DNA of 52,036 bases from assembly GCA_944321685.1 (NCBI GenBank), contig CALUMH010000020.1, forward strand, positions 1 to 52,036, read 5' to 3'. The position numbers were made by a program, and so were the translations under genes. Origin of the DNA: an uncultured Muribaculaceae bacterium. GTDB lineage: Bacteria > Bacteroidota > Bacteroidia > Bacteroidales > Muribaculaceae. Of this stretch, positions 44,088 to 52,036 are shown piece after piece (within the stretch, counting starts at the first letter, position 1; each line of letters starts with the position of its first letter). The notes under the pieces are model-generated. The model was not told the DNA's origin, ran no database searches, and saw only the letters and a program-made list of their open reading frames with translations.

Positions 44088-45554
44088 TCACCGGGTGGGA
44101 AGAGGAGAGTTGATAAGAAATACCCGGGTGCGGGCACGAGTGATTGCCGTATATAGCCAGCGATAAAATTGGATATCGGTGAACGCATCTTCGGGAATGC
44201 CGCCCATGTCGATGTACACCTCTTCCCATTGCCCGCCTTGAGCCTTGTGGCAGGTTACGGCATAACCATATTTCACCTGTAACGCATTATAATGGGGGTC
44301 TTTCTTCAATGCCCTGTAACGAGTGCGCTTATCTCCTGTGAGTTGAGACATCACGCCCACATAAAGTTGCTCGCTTTGTGCCCGTGTCAATGCAGCCGCC
44401 TCGCTATACAATGCATCAAGCACGGCCGTGGCTTCGATTTCCATGTCAAGGTCGGGCAATTCAAGTTCAAGCCGCATGAACCGCAACCCGTAAGCCAATT
44501 CCTCCATGCCGCGTGTACGCACCACCCGTGCCATTTCACCGTTGGCAATGAAATCGAGCCCTTCATAATTCTCGCTCCACAAGTAATTGTTTTTCGCCAC
44601 CATAAGCAAGTCGCCGTTTACAAGTTCTTCCTCATAGAACATTATGCTGTTGCGAATGCCCAGGTTGAACCCGGCGGCACGCTTGTTTGAACGTGTGATA
44701 AGGGTGGTACCGCGCATTCCCAGTCGGCCATAACTGCTTGAAAGATTGTCGATGAGATATTCGCTTGAAATATTGCTTATGTCGTCATACCCGTCCAAGT
44801 GCAGTACCGGCGGGTCGAGTGCCTGTATTTCTTTACGGCTGTATGCTTCAATCGAGCGGCGCAACATGGTAGCGTTTTCCAGTATTCCCGAACTATCGCG
44901 TTGACGTGCCACATGGCGCAACGTGAAACTCATTACCTGCAATCCATAGCCGGCAAGGACGTGCTCATTGAGTGCCGGACTTTCATCAAGCCCCACAGGC
45001 GGCAACTGGGCACTGTCGCCAAGCATAATCAGGCGACACCCCGTGCCACTGTAAACATAATGAATAAGGTCGTCAAGCAGCCGCCCCGAACCGAACATCG
45101 CACCATCAGTAGTGGAATTGGCTATCATCGATGCTTCATCAACTATAAAAACAGTATCGGTGTGCTTATTCTCGGCAATGTTAAATCCGCCATACTCCTC
45201 GGGGCTGTAACTGCGCTGGCGATAAATTTTGCGATGTATGGTATAGGCCGGATGGCCTGCATATTCCGAAAACACTTTTGCCGCACGCCCCGTCGGAGCC
45301 AGCAACATCGACTTCATGCCAAAGTGCGTGAGAGCTTTGACCAATGCACCTGTCAGTGATGTTTTACCCGTTCCTGCATACCCGTTAAGCAATAGCAATT
45401 GCTCGCCGCGGCACGACACACAAAACCTCGCAAAACCTGCAATCAGCTCGTTTTGCTCTTCATTGGGGTCGTAATCCAAAAATTGCAAAATTGTGGAAGC
45501 AAACTCAAGCTCCCCGTTGCGACCTACGATAAGGTTGCTTCCTTTGGCAGGCAT
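44088..45554 (-). CDS. RecD/Pif1-like ATP-dependent DNA helicase
   Basis: A 488-residue superfamily 1 helicase. Walker A is LNGYAGTGKTSLTGALV, Walker B is VFIVDEASMI, motif III is LIMLGDSAQLPPVG, and the C-terminal UvrD-like motifs are YGYAVTCHKAQGGQWEEV and RWLYTAITRARTRVFLIN. It resembles the RecD-type 5'-3' helicases annotated as exonuclease V alpha in Bacteroidetes, without RecBC partners. The ATG at 45552-45554 is chosen in place of an upstream TTG. It follows the TonB-domain gene by 9 nt. Confidence 0.88.
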   Translation of the reverse strand: MPAKGSNLIVGRNGELEFASTILQFLDYDPNEEQNELIAGFARFCVSCRGEQLLLLNGYAGTGKTSLTGALVKALTHFGMKSMLLAPTGRAAKVFSEYAGHPAYTIHRKIYRQRSYSPEEYGGFNIAENKHTDTVFIVDEASMIANSTTDGAMFGSGRLLDDLIHYVYSGTGCRLIMLGDSAQLPPVGLDESPALNEHVLAGYGLQVMSFTLRHVARQRDSSGILENATMLRRSIEAYSRKEIQALDPPVLHLDGYDDISNISSEYLIDNLSSSYGRLGMRGTTLITRSNKRAAGFNLGIRNSIMFYEEELVNGDLLMVAKNNYLWSENYEGLDFIANGEMARVVRTRGMEELAYGLRFMRLELELPDLDMEIEATAVLDALYSEAAALTRAQSEQLYVGVMSQLTGDKRTRYRALKKDPHYNALQVKYGYAVTCHKAQGGQWEEVYIDMGGIPEDAFTDIQFYRWLYTAITRARTRVFLINSPLPTR

Positions 45555-45563
45555 CGTGAACAA

Positions 45564-46010
45564 TCACAAGTGAAACGCTATGGGCAGGTAACAACGCACC
45601 GGCACCGGCTTGTTGCCTTGCTTCCCGGCTTTCCATTTCGGCATCATGCTTATGACACGCATTGCCTCGCGGTTAAGCTGCTCGTTGCCCGAACCGCGCA
45701 CAATCGATATGCCACCCACCGAGCCGTCGGTGTTGACAATGAATGTACAGAACACGCGCCCTTCTATTTTTTTCTCATAAGCCTCATACGGGTATTCCCT
45801 GGTCTCACTTATAAAGTTGAACAGCCCGCAATTTCCTCCCGGGAATTGCGGTTTTTCATCAACATAATCGTAATCATACACTTTGTCATAAGGCGCACCC
45901 GTCATCGGGTTTACCGTCGATACACGGCTCACTTGAGCCGTTGCTCCGCCTGCGGCGGCAATGACCAGCATCACAATGCAAAGTAACAAATATTGTAGAT
46001 TTCGATTCAT
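45564..46010 (-). CDS. Small exported TonB C-terminal-domain protein
   Basis: A 148-residue protein with a signal peptide (VIAAAGGATA/QVSRV) and a single TonB C-terminal domain: EKPQFPGGNCGLFNFISET, YEKKIEGRVFCTFIVNTDGS and the final MMPKWKAGKQGNKPVPVRCY. It lacks the membrane anchor and Pro-rich spacer of true TonB, so it probably does not energise receptors. It is the first gene of a two-gene operon with the helicase, an odd pairing. Confidence 0.85.
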   Translation of the reverse strand: MNRNLQYLLLCIVMLVIAAAGGATAQVSRVSTVNPMTGAPYDKVYDYDYVDEKPQFPGGNCGLFNFISETREYPYEAYEKKIEGRVFCTFIVNTDGSVGGISIVRGSGNEQLNREAMRVISMMPKWKAGKQGNKPVPVRCYLPIAFHL

Positions 46011-46062
46011 AGATATTTTGGTTTTCAGTCTCAGCCGATGGTATATTCCGGCAGATTTATGG

Positions 46063-46094
46063 CAAATATAGCCGCTTATAACATACTAATCAAA
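46063..46094 (-). promoter_or_regulatory. Promoter of the TonB-domain/helicase operon
   Basis: TTTG (46094-46091), a 20-nt spacer and TATATTTG (46070-46063) on the minus strand. Confidence 0.75.
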
Positions 46095-46314
46095 TCCCGA
46101 TGCCGCCTATTTGGTATTGCTTAATAATGTTTAGGCATTTTTTTGCAAATGCCTTGCAGCCACGCCGTTTTGTTGAATAAAATTAATATACGAAATTCAT
46201 AAATCTCTCATAATTGGGGGAAGGAATAGTTAAAACCATGCACATACGTTTTTATCACACAAAAATGAAAGATTATCCTGCACGCACACAATAATCTTTA
46301 TCGAAAAGTATTAA

Positions 46315-46344
46315 TTGAAGTTTCTCAAAGAGTCGCTATCTTTG
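46315..46344 (+). promoter_or_regulatory. Promoter of porQ
   Basis: TTG (46315-46317), a 19-nt spacer and TATCTTTG (46337-46344). Confidence 0.7.
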
Positions 46345-46408
46345 TGAAAATCAAAAAGCGGTGCATGACTGCACACTAATTGCAGCTTTATTCCGTTTTA
46401 TGCAATAA

Positions 46409-47455
46409 ATGGGTATCGATACTTTTGGAATGATTTTTAAGCGTTACATAATTATATTTATAATCGTATTGCAGGCGGTATCGACCGTCGAGGCACAAGA
46501 CGGAACCACTGCTTATGAGTTCTTGAATGTGTCGGCATCGTCACACGTGTATGCCCTTGGCGGCACCAATATCACCACCATCGACGACGATGTGAACCTC
46601 ATCGACCAAAACCCAGGATTACTGGGACCTGAATATGAAATGCAGGCCGGCCTTAACTATATGCGCTACCTTGGCGGCAGCAACTTCATGGGGGCGCGGT
46701 TTACGGCTCCGGCAGGCGACCATGCGGCATGGGCGGTGGGAATACAATACTTCGGTTATGGCAGCATCGACGGTTACGACGAACAAGGCAATTCCACCGG
46801 GGCATCGTTCAGCCCGTCGGATATTGCATTCTCAGGAACATACGCCCATGACATCTCCGATCGATGGCGTGGCGGAATAACACTGAAATTTGTACATTCA
46901 AGTTACGAAATTTACAAGGCCCTTGCAATTTGCGCCGACCTCGGGGTGAATTATTACAACCCCGACAAGGATTTCTCGTTTTCGGTGGTGCTGAAAAACC
47001 TTGGTGGACAAGTGAAACGTTTCAACGAGAATTACGACCGTCTGCCGTGGGATATACAGGTGGGATTCGGCAAGTCGCTCGGAACCACTCCGCTGCGGTT
47101 ATCCATAACGGCTTATAACCTCAACAAGTGGAACTTGCCATATTACAGCGTGGACGATGGCAACGTTTCGGGCAATCTTGAGAAACACGATAAATTCATG
47201 GGCAACCTGTTCCGTCACTTGATATTCGGACTTGAATATGTTCCGTCGGAGAAATTTTATATAGCACTCGGCTACAACTACAAGACACGTACCGACATGA
47301 GCACTTATGCCCGGAATTTCCTTTCGGGCTTCTCGGCCGGAGCCGGATTGAAGGTCAAGGCCATGGGATTCGGAGTTGCATTTGCACAGCCCCATGTGGG
47401 AGGAACCACGTTTATGTTTAATCTCACGGCTTCGGTGAGTGAAATGTTAAGATAA
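46409..47455 (+). CDS. porQ: Type IX secretion system protein PorQ
   Basis: A 348-residue outer-membrane barrel. The signal peptide ends STVEA before QDGTTAYEFLNVSASSHVYA, then LGGTNITTIDDDVNLIDQNP, the family's conserved N terminus. PorQ works with PorU, PorV and PorZ at the cell surface to attach secreted cargo to A-type LPS. The ATG at 46409 is given; the second ATG at 46430 starts right at the signal peptide and may be the real start. The next gene starts 1 nt after the stop. No CTD-bearing T9SS cargo is evident in the window. Confidence 0.88.
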   Translation: MGIDTFGMIFKRYIIIFIIVLQAVSTVEAQDGTTAYEFLNVSASSHVYALGGTNITTIDDDVNLIDQNPGLLGPEYEMQAGLNYMRYLGGSNFMGARFTAPAGDHAAWAVGIQYFGYGSIDGYDEQGNSTGASFSPSDIAFSGTYAHDISDRWRGGITLKFVHSSYEIYKALAICADLGVNYYNPDKDFSFSVVLKNLGGQVKRFNENYDRLPWDIQVGFGKSLGTTPLRLSITAYNLNKWNLPYYSVDDGNVSGNLEKHDKFMGNLFRHLIFGLEYVPSEKFYIALGYNYKTRTDMSTYARNFLSGFSAGAGLKVKAMGFGVAFAQPHVGGTTFMFNLTASVSEMLR

Positions 47456-47456
47456 C

Positions 47457-48530
47457 ATGGAAGAAATAAGCATCAATGATTATGTAATAAGCATCAATGC
47501 CACGGTACTCGATGCCTTGCGCAAACTCAACAGCCTGTCGGGACGCACAATGACGCTGTTTGCCACCGACGAGGCAGGCCGCTTGGCCGGAACTCTCACC
47601 GACGGTGACATTCGTCGTGCCCTTATCGACGGCTACACGTTACATTCGACGGTTGCCGATGTGATGCACACTGCATTCATTGCTTTCCGTGGCGACCACC
47701 CCGACATTGCCGACATACGCAAAATACGTCGCTTGCGTATTTCGCTCGTGCCGCATCTTGATGCCGACGGCTCTATACGCCGCATTTACGACTTCTCGGT
47801 ATATCATTCAATCTTACCTATCGACGCAGTGCTTATGGCCGGCGGACGCGGCGAACGGTTACGCCCGTTGACACTCGAAACACCAAAGCCGCTGCTGCCC
47901 GTTGGCGACCGTTGCATAATCGATTATAACATCGAGGCTCTTGCCCGCAATGGCATTACCGACATAAGTGTAACGGTGAATTACCTTGCCGAACAGATTG
48001 AACGCCATTTTGCAACCCCTGTTGCAGGGGTTAAGGTGAAGTGCGTGCGTGAACCGCGCCGATTAGGTACCATAGGGTCGCTTACGCTTGTCGAACGAGG
48101 CGACAATGACACGGTGTTGCTGATGAATTCCGACTTGCTCACCAATATCAACTATGAGGCCATGTATATGACCCATGTGGAAGAAGGTGCCGACATGACG
48201 GCAGCCGTAATTCCCTACGTGGTATCGGTGCCTTATGCCATATTCCGCACCGACGGCAATGCCGTGCAAGGACTTGAAGAGAAACCCACCTATAATTATT
48301 TTGCCAATGCAGGCATTTACATGATTAACCGCCGGTGCCTTGATTTAATACCGCAAGACACATATTACGATGCCACCGATTTTATCGAAGCTCTTATAGC
48401 TGACGGCGGCAAGGTGCGACAATATGTAATCGACGGCACATGGATAGATATAGGCTCTCCCGATGACTACCGCGCCGCCCAAGAACTGATGAAACGCCGC
48501 CCCTTATTTGAAAAAAAAGCAAATACATAA
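47457..48530 (+). CDS. CBS-domain sugar nucleotidyltransferase
   Basis: A 357-residue cytosolic protein. Residues 1-115 carry a CBS pair (LFATDEAGRLAGTLTDGDIR; LRISLVPHLDADG). Residues about 122-345 form a nucleotidyltransferase: LMAGGRGERLRPLT, ETPKPLLPVGDR and a metal-binding MNSDLLTNIN, with the late GTWIDIGSPDDY. It resembles mannose-1-phosphate guanylyltransferase/PtmE-type enzymes of surface glycan synthesis; the sugar is not known. Coupling to porQ (1-nt gap) suggests a link between T9SS attachment and glycan supply. Confidence 0.85.
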   Translation: MEEISINDYVISINATVLDALRKLNSLSGRTMTLFATDEAGRLAGTLTDGDIRRALIDGYTLHSTVADVMHTAFIAFRGDHPDIADIRKIRRLRISLVPHLDADGSIRRIYDFSVYHSILPIDAVLMAGGRGERLRPLTLETPKPLLPVGDRCIIDYNIEALARNGITDISVTVNYLAEQIERHFATPVAGVKVKCVREPRRLGTIGSLTLVERGDNDTVLLMNSDLLTNINYEAMYMTHVEEGADMTAAVIPYVVSVPYAIFRTDGNAVQGLEEKPTYNYFANAGIYMINRRCLDLIPQDTYYDATDFIEALIADGGKVRQYVIDGTWIDIGSPDDYRAAQELMKRRPLFEKKANT

Positions 48531-48545
48531 CCGACACCCCAAAAC

Positions 48546-48578
48546 AAAGGCTGCCATTTTTTTTAACAGGCAGCCTTT
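48546..48578. terminator. Bidirectional terminator
   Basis: AAAGGCTGCC (48546-48555) pairs with GGCAGCCTTT (48569-48578), and T-rich DNA follows on both strands. It separates the convergent nucleotidyltransferase and histidine kinase genes. Confidence 0.85.
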
Positions 48579-48598
48579 CTTATGACTTAAATTTTCCA

Positions 48599-51271
48599 TT
48601 AAAGGGTAGGGATAACCTTGGCGAGAGCATTGAGCAGCAAGGGGCGATTGATGGGCTTGGGCAGATATTCGTTGCAACCGGCATCGATGGCTTTGGCACT
48701 GTCGGTATCGAAAGTATTGGCAGTCACGGCTATGATAGGCACCTCGGTATTAAACTTACGTATTTCACGAGTTGCAGCAAGCCCATCCATTACCGGCATC
48801 ACTATGTCCATCAGCACAGCGTCATATTTGCCTTGCTTCAACATATTCACACATTCCAAACCGTTTGCCGCGTGGAATATATTGCAGAACCCAAGTATTT
48901 TTTTAATTAGCAAGTAATTGTTTTCGTTATCTTCAGCAACAAGTATGTTCAACTTATTGCCGGTATCGGCTTGTGCTCCGGCATCAGGTTTGGCGGGCTT
49001 TACCGTTACCGGTCTTGGTGTTTCATCATTTATCAATTCCACTTCGGCACTTGTAGGTATCCACGCATAGAACGTCGATCCGCCGAATTTCTTTGAAGTA
49101 AATCCTATTTCCCCTTTGCACAAATCGATAATTGCCTTGCAAATCGACAAGCCCAACCCGTTACCTTGGGCAAAACTGTCTAATTTTTCAAAGCGACCGA
49201 ACACGCGGTCCTGCTTCTCCTCGGCAATGCCTATACCGGTATCCTGCACATAAAAATACAACCCCTCGTCACGATAATCGAATCCCACCTTTATATAGCC
49301 CTCTTGCGTGTATTTAAGGGCATTGGTGGTAAAGTTGAGCCACACCTGCATTACACGCTCGCGATCGATATTGCACACACACGAACGATAACGACGGTCG
49401 CAAATAATCTTCACGTTGGGATTTTGATTATGATGCGCCGCAATAGTGGCTATATCATCGAGCATATCGGCGACCTCGGTACGCGACACATACAATTCGG
49501 CCACCCCTGCGTCGATTTTCGACAAGTACAGTATATCGTTTATCAAGCGCAACAGCAGTTCATTGTTGTCATTGATGATTTTAATGTATTCGGCCATTTC
49601 CTCCTTGTCCGACGTTTCTTGCAATAATTGGGAGAAACCGACTATTGCATTGAGCGGTGTACGGATTTCATGGCTCATGTTGGCAAGGAAAGCCGATTTA
49701 AGTCGGTCGCTCTGCTCGGCACGCTCCTTTGCCTTGACCAGCGCGATGTTGGTTTGCTGCAATTCCGATATGTCGGACGATATTCCCACGATTATTTTCC
49801 TGCCATCGTGCAGTGTTATCGAAGTCTTTTGCGTCCGCCAAAAACGTCCTTCCTCATCCTCGGCCGACGGAGATTCGGTTGTAATCACCGGTATCGGCGA
49901 ATGAATGGCTTCACAATCCGAATCATAGAACTGTTTTGCCCGTTCGGTGGAAATCAACTCGAAATCGTTATGCCCGATAATCTCGTCAACCGAATAATGC
50001 ATCAACTCTCCAAATTGCTTGTTTACCCAAATATAACGATGCTCGTTGCTTGCATCTTTTACGAATATCGACAACGGGGCGTTGTCAATGATATGTTGCA
50101 GCAACCTCGATGTTTCCACAACCTTGTTCTCGGCATTCGACAGGCTTTTCTGAATGCCTTGCAAGTCAGAGATGTCAGTAAAATAAAGTATCGAGCCGCA
50201 ACATTCCCCCGATTTATCGGCAACCGGGCTTGATGTGATTTTCAGGCTGTGAAGGTCGCCTATATTCTTGATGCACGTGAAACTTTTTTGCTTGGCGACA
50301 GTCTCATCCACAAGGCGGGCGCATTCCTTGTCGGCGACAACTTTCTTCCCATTGTCGCCCGCGGCAAACGGGTTAAAACAAATTTCACTTGCTTCGAGTT
50401 TACGTGCCACATTTTCCCACTCCACGCAATTCCCGACCTTTACATAAGCAATCATCGGCGGCATATTTTCAAGAATAAGGTCACCAGTGGTGATGCCTTC
50501 CGATTTTTGCAGATCGTCTCCTGACGGAGGAACAATGCCGCTACCTTCCGGTTCCGCGCACTCTTCCTCTTTCTCGGGAGATTTTTGATAAATCACTATT
50601 TGCGGCTCGGCTATTGTTTTTATGGTGGCTATTACATCGGTTATCACAGCATCGGTGACCACAGGCACCATTTCAAATTCGGCAACCTGCTTTTCACCTC
50701 GGGCAGTGGTGCGGTGCAGTTTCACCGAGGCACCGGCTTGCTCACCCGATTCTATCAAATCAAGATAATTAAGGAATGTCGGGAAATCATCGGGGGCTAT
50801 CAATTTGCGCATCTCGGCAATGCGGCAACCGTTAATCTCATCCATGCCGCACACGTTAAAGAAGCGGCGCGATGCCGACTCATACCTCCAGGCCTGCACG
50901 CCCGTAGCCTTCAACGAAGCCAACATATGACGCTTCTCGGTTTCCTGGCGCTTGATTGTATCGGCGATACCTGCATTGCGCCGTTTTACGGCTTTGAGCT
51001 TTGATGCCGCAAATATCACAAGGCTTATTGCCGCTATCGCTACAGCTGCCGCCACATACAACCACACAACGGCAACAGCCGAAACATTCTCGCCGGCATC
51101 ATTTGCCGACACGCCTTGCAAGGGTGCATTTTCCATTCCGATATTGTCGGCCGACACACCTAACGACAACAGCACAACCGGCAACAGCATGACAAAAGCC
51201 CTGCGCATCTTGCCAATGCACAGATACATTACACCCTTTCCCCGGGCATATGCGTCACGCCATTTTTTCAT
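48599..51271 (-). CDS. Hybrid sensor histidine kinase / response regulator
   Basis: An 890-residue one-piece phosphorelay protein. The order is a signal/first membrane segment (about 22-42), a short periplasmic loop of only 25 residues, a second helix (VVWLYVAAAVAIAAISLVIF), two or three PAS-like domains (about 110-505; the last with HIIDNAPLSIFVKDASNEHR), HisKA with FLANMSHEIRTPLNAIVGFS, HATPase (NFTTNALKYTQEGYIKVGF, DTGIGI, GNGLGLSICKAI) and a receiver with the phospho-Asp in YDAVLMDIVMPVMDG. It lacks a large periplasmic sensor, so the signal is probably cytosolic or in the membrane. No regulator or target gene is adjacent. Confidence 0.9.
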   Translation of the reverse strand: MKKWRDAYARGKGVMYLCIGKMRRAFVMLLPVVLLSLGVSADNIGMENAPLQGVSANDAGENVSAVAVVWLYVAAAVAIAAISLVIFAASKLKAVKRRNAGIADTIKRQETEKRHMLASLKATGVQAWRYESASRRFFNVCGMDEINGCRIAEMRKLIAPDDFPTFLNYLDLIESGEQAGASVKLHRTTARGEKQVAEFEMVPVVTDAVITDVIATIKTIAEPQIVIYQKSPEKEEECAEPEGSGIVPPSGDDLQKSEGITTGDLILENMPPMIAYVKVGNCVEWENVARKLEASEICFNPFAAGDNGKKVVADKECARLVDETVAKQKSFTCIKNIGDLHSLKITSSPVADKSGECCGSILYFTDISDLQGIQKSLSNAENKVVETSRLLQHIIDNAPLSIFVKDASNEHRYIWVNKQFGELMHYSVDEIIGHNDFELISTERAKQFYDSDCEAIHSPIPVITTESPSAEDEEGRFWRTQKTSITLHDGRKIIVGISSDISELQQTNIALVKAKERAEQSDRLKSAFLANMSHEIRTPLNAIVGFSQLLQETSDKEEMAEYIKIINDNNELLLRLINDILYLSKIDAGVAELYVSRTEVADMLDDIATIAAHHNQNPNVKIICDRRYRSCVCNIDRERVMQVWLNFTTNALKYTQEGYIKVGFDYRDEGLYFYVQDTGIGIAEEKQDRVFGRFEKLDSFAQGNGLGLSICKAIIDLCKGEIGFTSKKFGGSTFYAWIPTSAEVELINDETPRPVTVKPAKPDAGAQADTGNKLNILVAEDNENNYLLIKKILGFCNIFHAANGLECVNMLKQGKYDAVLMDIVMPVMDGLAATREIRKFNTEVPIIAVTANTFDTDSAKAIDAGCNEYLPKPINRPLLLNALAKVIPTL

Positions 51272-51336
51272 TAGTCAGCAAATAGTATCAGTAGTAAATT
51301 AGCAGCACCCCACCATTTGTGGGAAATTTCTTGTGG

Positions 51337-51344
51337 CAAAGTTA
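51337..51344 (-). promoter_or_regulatory. -7 box of the hybrid kinase gene
   Basis: TAACTTTG on the minus strand, 66 nt before the ATG. The nearest upstream TTTG is 25 nt away, longer than ideal. Confidence 0.5.
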
Positions 51345-51426
51345 ATTATAAAAATTCAAATCCATTCGACAAAAACGTTAAAAACAGCATATTTTATATG
51401 TACTAACATCATTTCATGCTTACCGA

Positions 51427-51969
51427 TTACCGATAATTTATGTCGAATTGATTTATGATTTCTGTTCCGTCAAGGTTGTAACTGCTGCTGCGCAGGTTCC
51501 CGAATGCGTCGTATTCGAAGTAAACGGGCAACTTGTCGGGCTGTGTTACTGAGGTTATTCCCACAAGTGGGGTGTATGTGCAGGTCGTAATTAAGACAGG
51601 TTTCCCGGTGAAATAGTCGTCAAGCCGTTGCCGCAAGCCGAGTGCCTCAAAACTTGCTTTCCCGTAGTTTTCGAGCGTGTAGATTGGCATCCCTATGGCA
51701 GATGCCACTTCACTTGTGGTGGCATTGACGATTTGCGCCACGGGATATTTGCCGTTGTAGCTCCAAAGGCACACTGTTGAAACATTGTCTTGGCCAATCA
51801 CCCTCGACACATTGCCGCGTGGGGTATATTCCCTTGACCATACAGGCTTGTAGCCCGTGTCGCTGTATGCGCCTATGTACACGCTGTCGCCATCTGGAAA
51901 AGCCACGCGACTTTGACCCTTTTGGCCAAACAGGATTTGCCCACCTTTGGCTACAATAAGATTGACCCT
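51427..51969 (-). pseudogene. 3' end of an RHS-type surface protein, 5' part missing
   Basis: A 180-codon open stretch, closed upstream by an in-frame stop at 51970-51972. It reads VNLIVAKGGQILFGQKGQSR, then SREYTPRGNVSRVIGQDNVS, LWSYNGKYPVAQI, TYTPLVGITSVTQPD and YFEYDAFGNLRSSSYN. These are the closing repeats of large Bacteroidetes RHS-like proteins, which normally exceed 1000 residues. No signal peptide or credible start belongs to it. The break coincides with the repeat at 51961-52036, so the gene is probably interrupted there. Confidence 0.65.
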
Positions 51970-52036
51970 TTAAAGTCCTGGTGTTGGGGGTCAATTTTAT
52001 TTTACCCTTTTAAAATTTCCCGTTTTTCTTAGACCT
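51961..52036. repeat. Inverted repeat at the right edge, possible insertion-sequence end
   Basis: ATTGACCC (51961-51968) is repeated in inverted form as GGGTCAAT (51988-51995), followed by TTTATTTTACCC and T-rich DNA to the edge. Clustered short repeats of GGGTCAATTTTA type are common at ends of IS21-like elements in Bacteroidetes, from memory. The element itself lies outside the window. Confidence 0.35.

Larger units (their letters stand above)
46011..46408. other. Divergent promoter region
   Basis: A 398-nt gap without a gene. It holds the leftward promoter of the TonB-domain/helicase operon (46063-46094) and the rightward promoter of porQ (46315-46344). Nothing else is distinguished in the AT-rich stretch between them. 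Confidence 0.65.

Overview
The window is chromosomal DNA of a Bacteroidales bacterium, most likely of the Muribaculaceae or a close relative. This is inferred from gene content, not from a database search. Lineage markers are a PorQ-type type IX secretion protein, a TonB-dependent receptor paired with a DUF4249 lipoprotein, the Bacteroidetes two-domain GlmU-like protein, a bifunctional HisB and Bacteroidetes-type lipoproteins. Promoters fit the Bacteroidetes consensus (-33 TTTG or TTG, about 19-22 nt, -7 TAnnTTTG) and were found upstream of most operons. No tRNA, rRNA or CRISPR array was seen.

Layout. 1-11 kb is housekeeping: a GlmU-like sugar nucleotidyltransferase (+), then minus-strand operons coaX - outer-membrane barrel - lptC - nitroreductase; MATE pump - divisome FtsB/DivIC-like - small membrane protein; a TPR membrane protein; and def-ettA. 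The def-ettA promoter lies in a three-copy 82-bp tandem repeat in which a terminator hairpin and a promoter are interleaved. 11-21.7 kb is the accessory island: a transglutaminase-like lipoprotein, an O-antigen-ligase-like membrane protein, and a tandem array of six paralogous exported proteins of about 217 residues (called S1-S6 here). The array is interleaved with one intact cysteine-peptidase-like lipoprotein, four deleted remnants of that peptidase gene, and four scars of the ligase 5' end. 21.9-24.1 kb is a four-gene operon of cytosolic proteins including a YwqG (DUF1963) protein.

24-31 kb is an RND tripartite efflux operon (adaptor, pump, outer-membrane factor) ending in an LpxA-family acyltransferase. 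31-34.6 kb has cmk-ispH, gap and a divergent mscL. 35-39.4 kb has an unknown lipoprotein and the TonB receptor/DUF4249 pair, separated by a 28-bp palindromic repeat. 39.4-44.1 kb is hisGDCB, preceded by a 28-codon leader peptide with seven histidine codons and a terminator/antiterminator pair: a ribosome-mediated attenuator. 44-48.5 kb has a RecD-like helicase with a TonB-domain protein, and divergently porQ with a CBS-nucleotidyltransferase. 48.6-51.3 kb is a hybrid histidine kinase. The right edge is the 3' end of an RHS-type surface protein interrupted by a repeat that may be an insertion-sequence end.

The two most notable items are the peptidase/S-protein array, which looks like an amplified toxin-immunity or peptidase-inhibitor locus frozen with its duplication scars, and the histidine attenuator. 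The function of the array is inference; its structure is read directly from the sequence.
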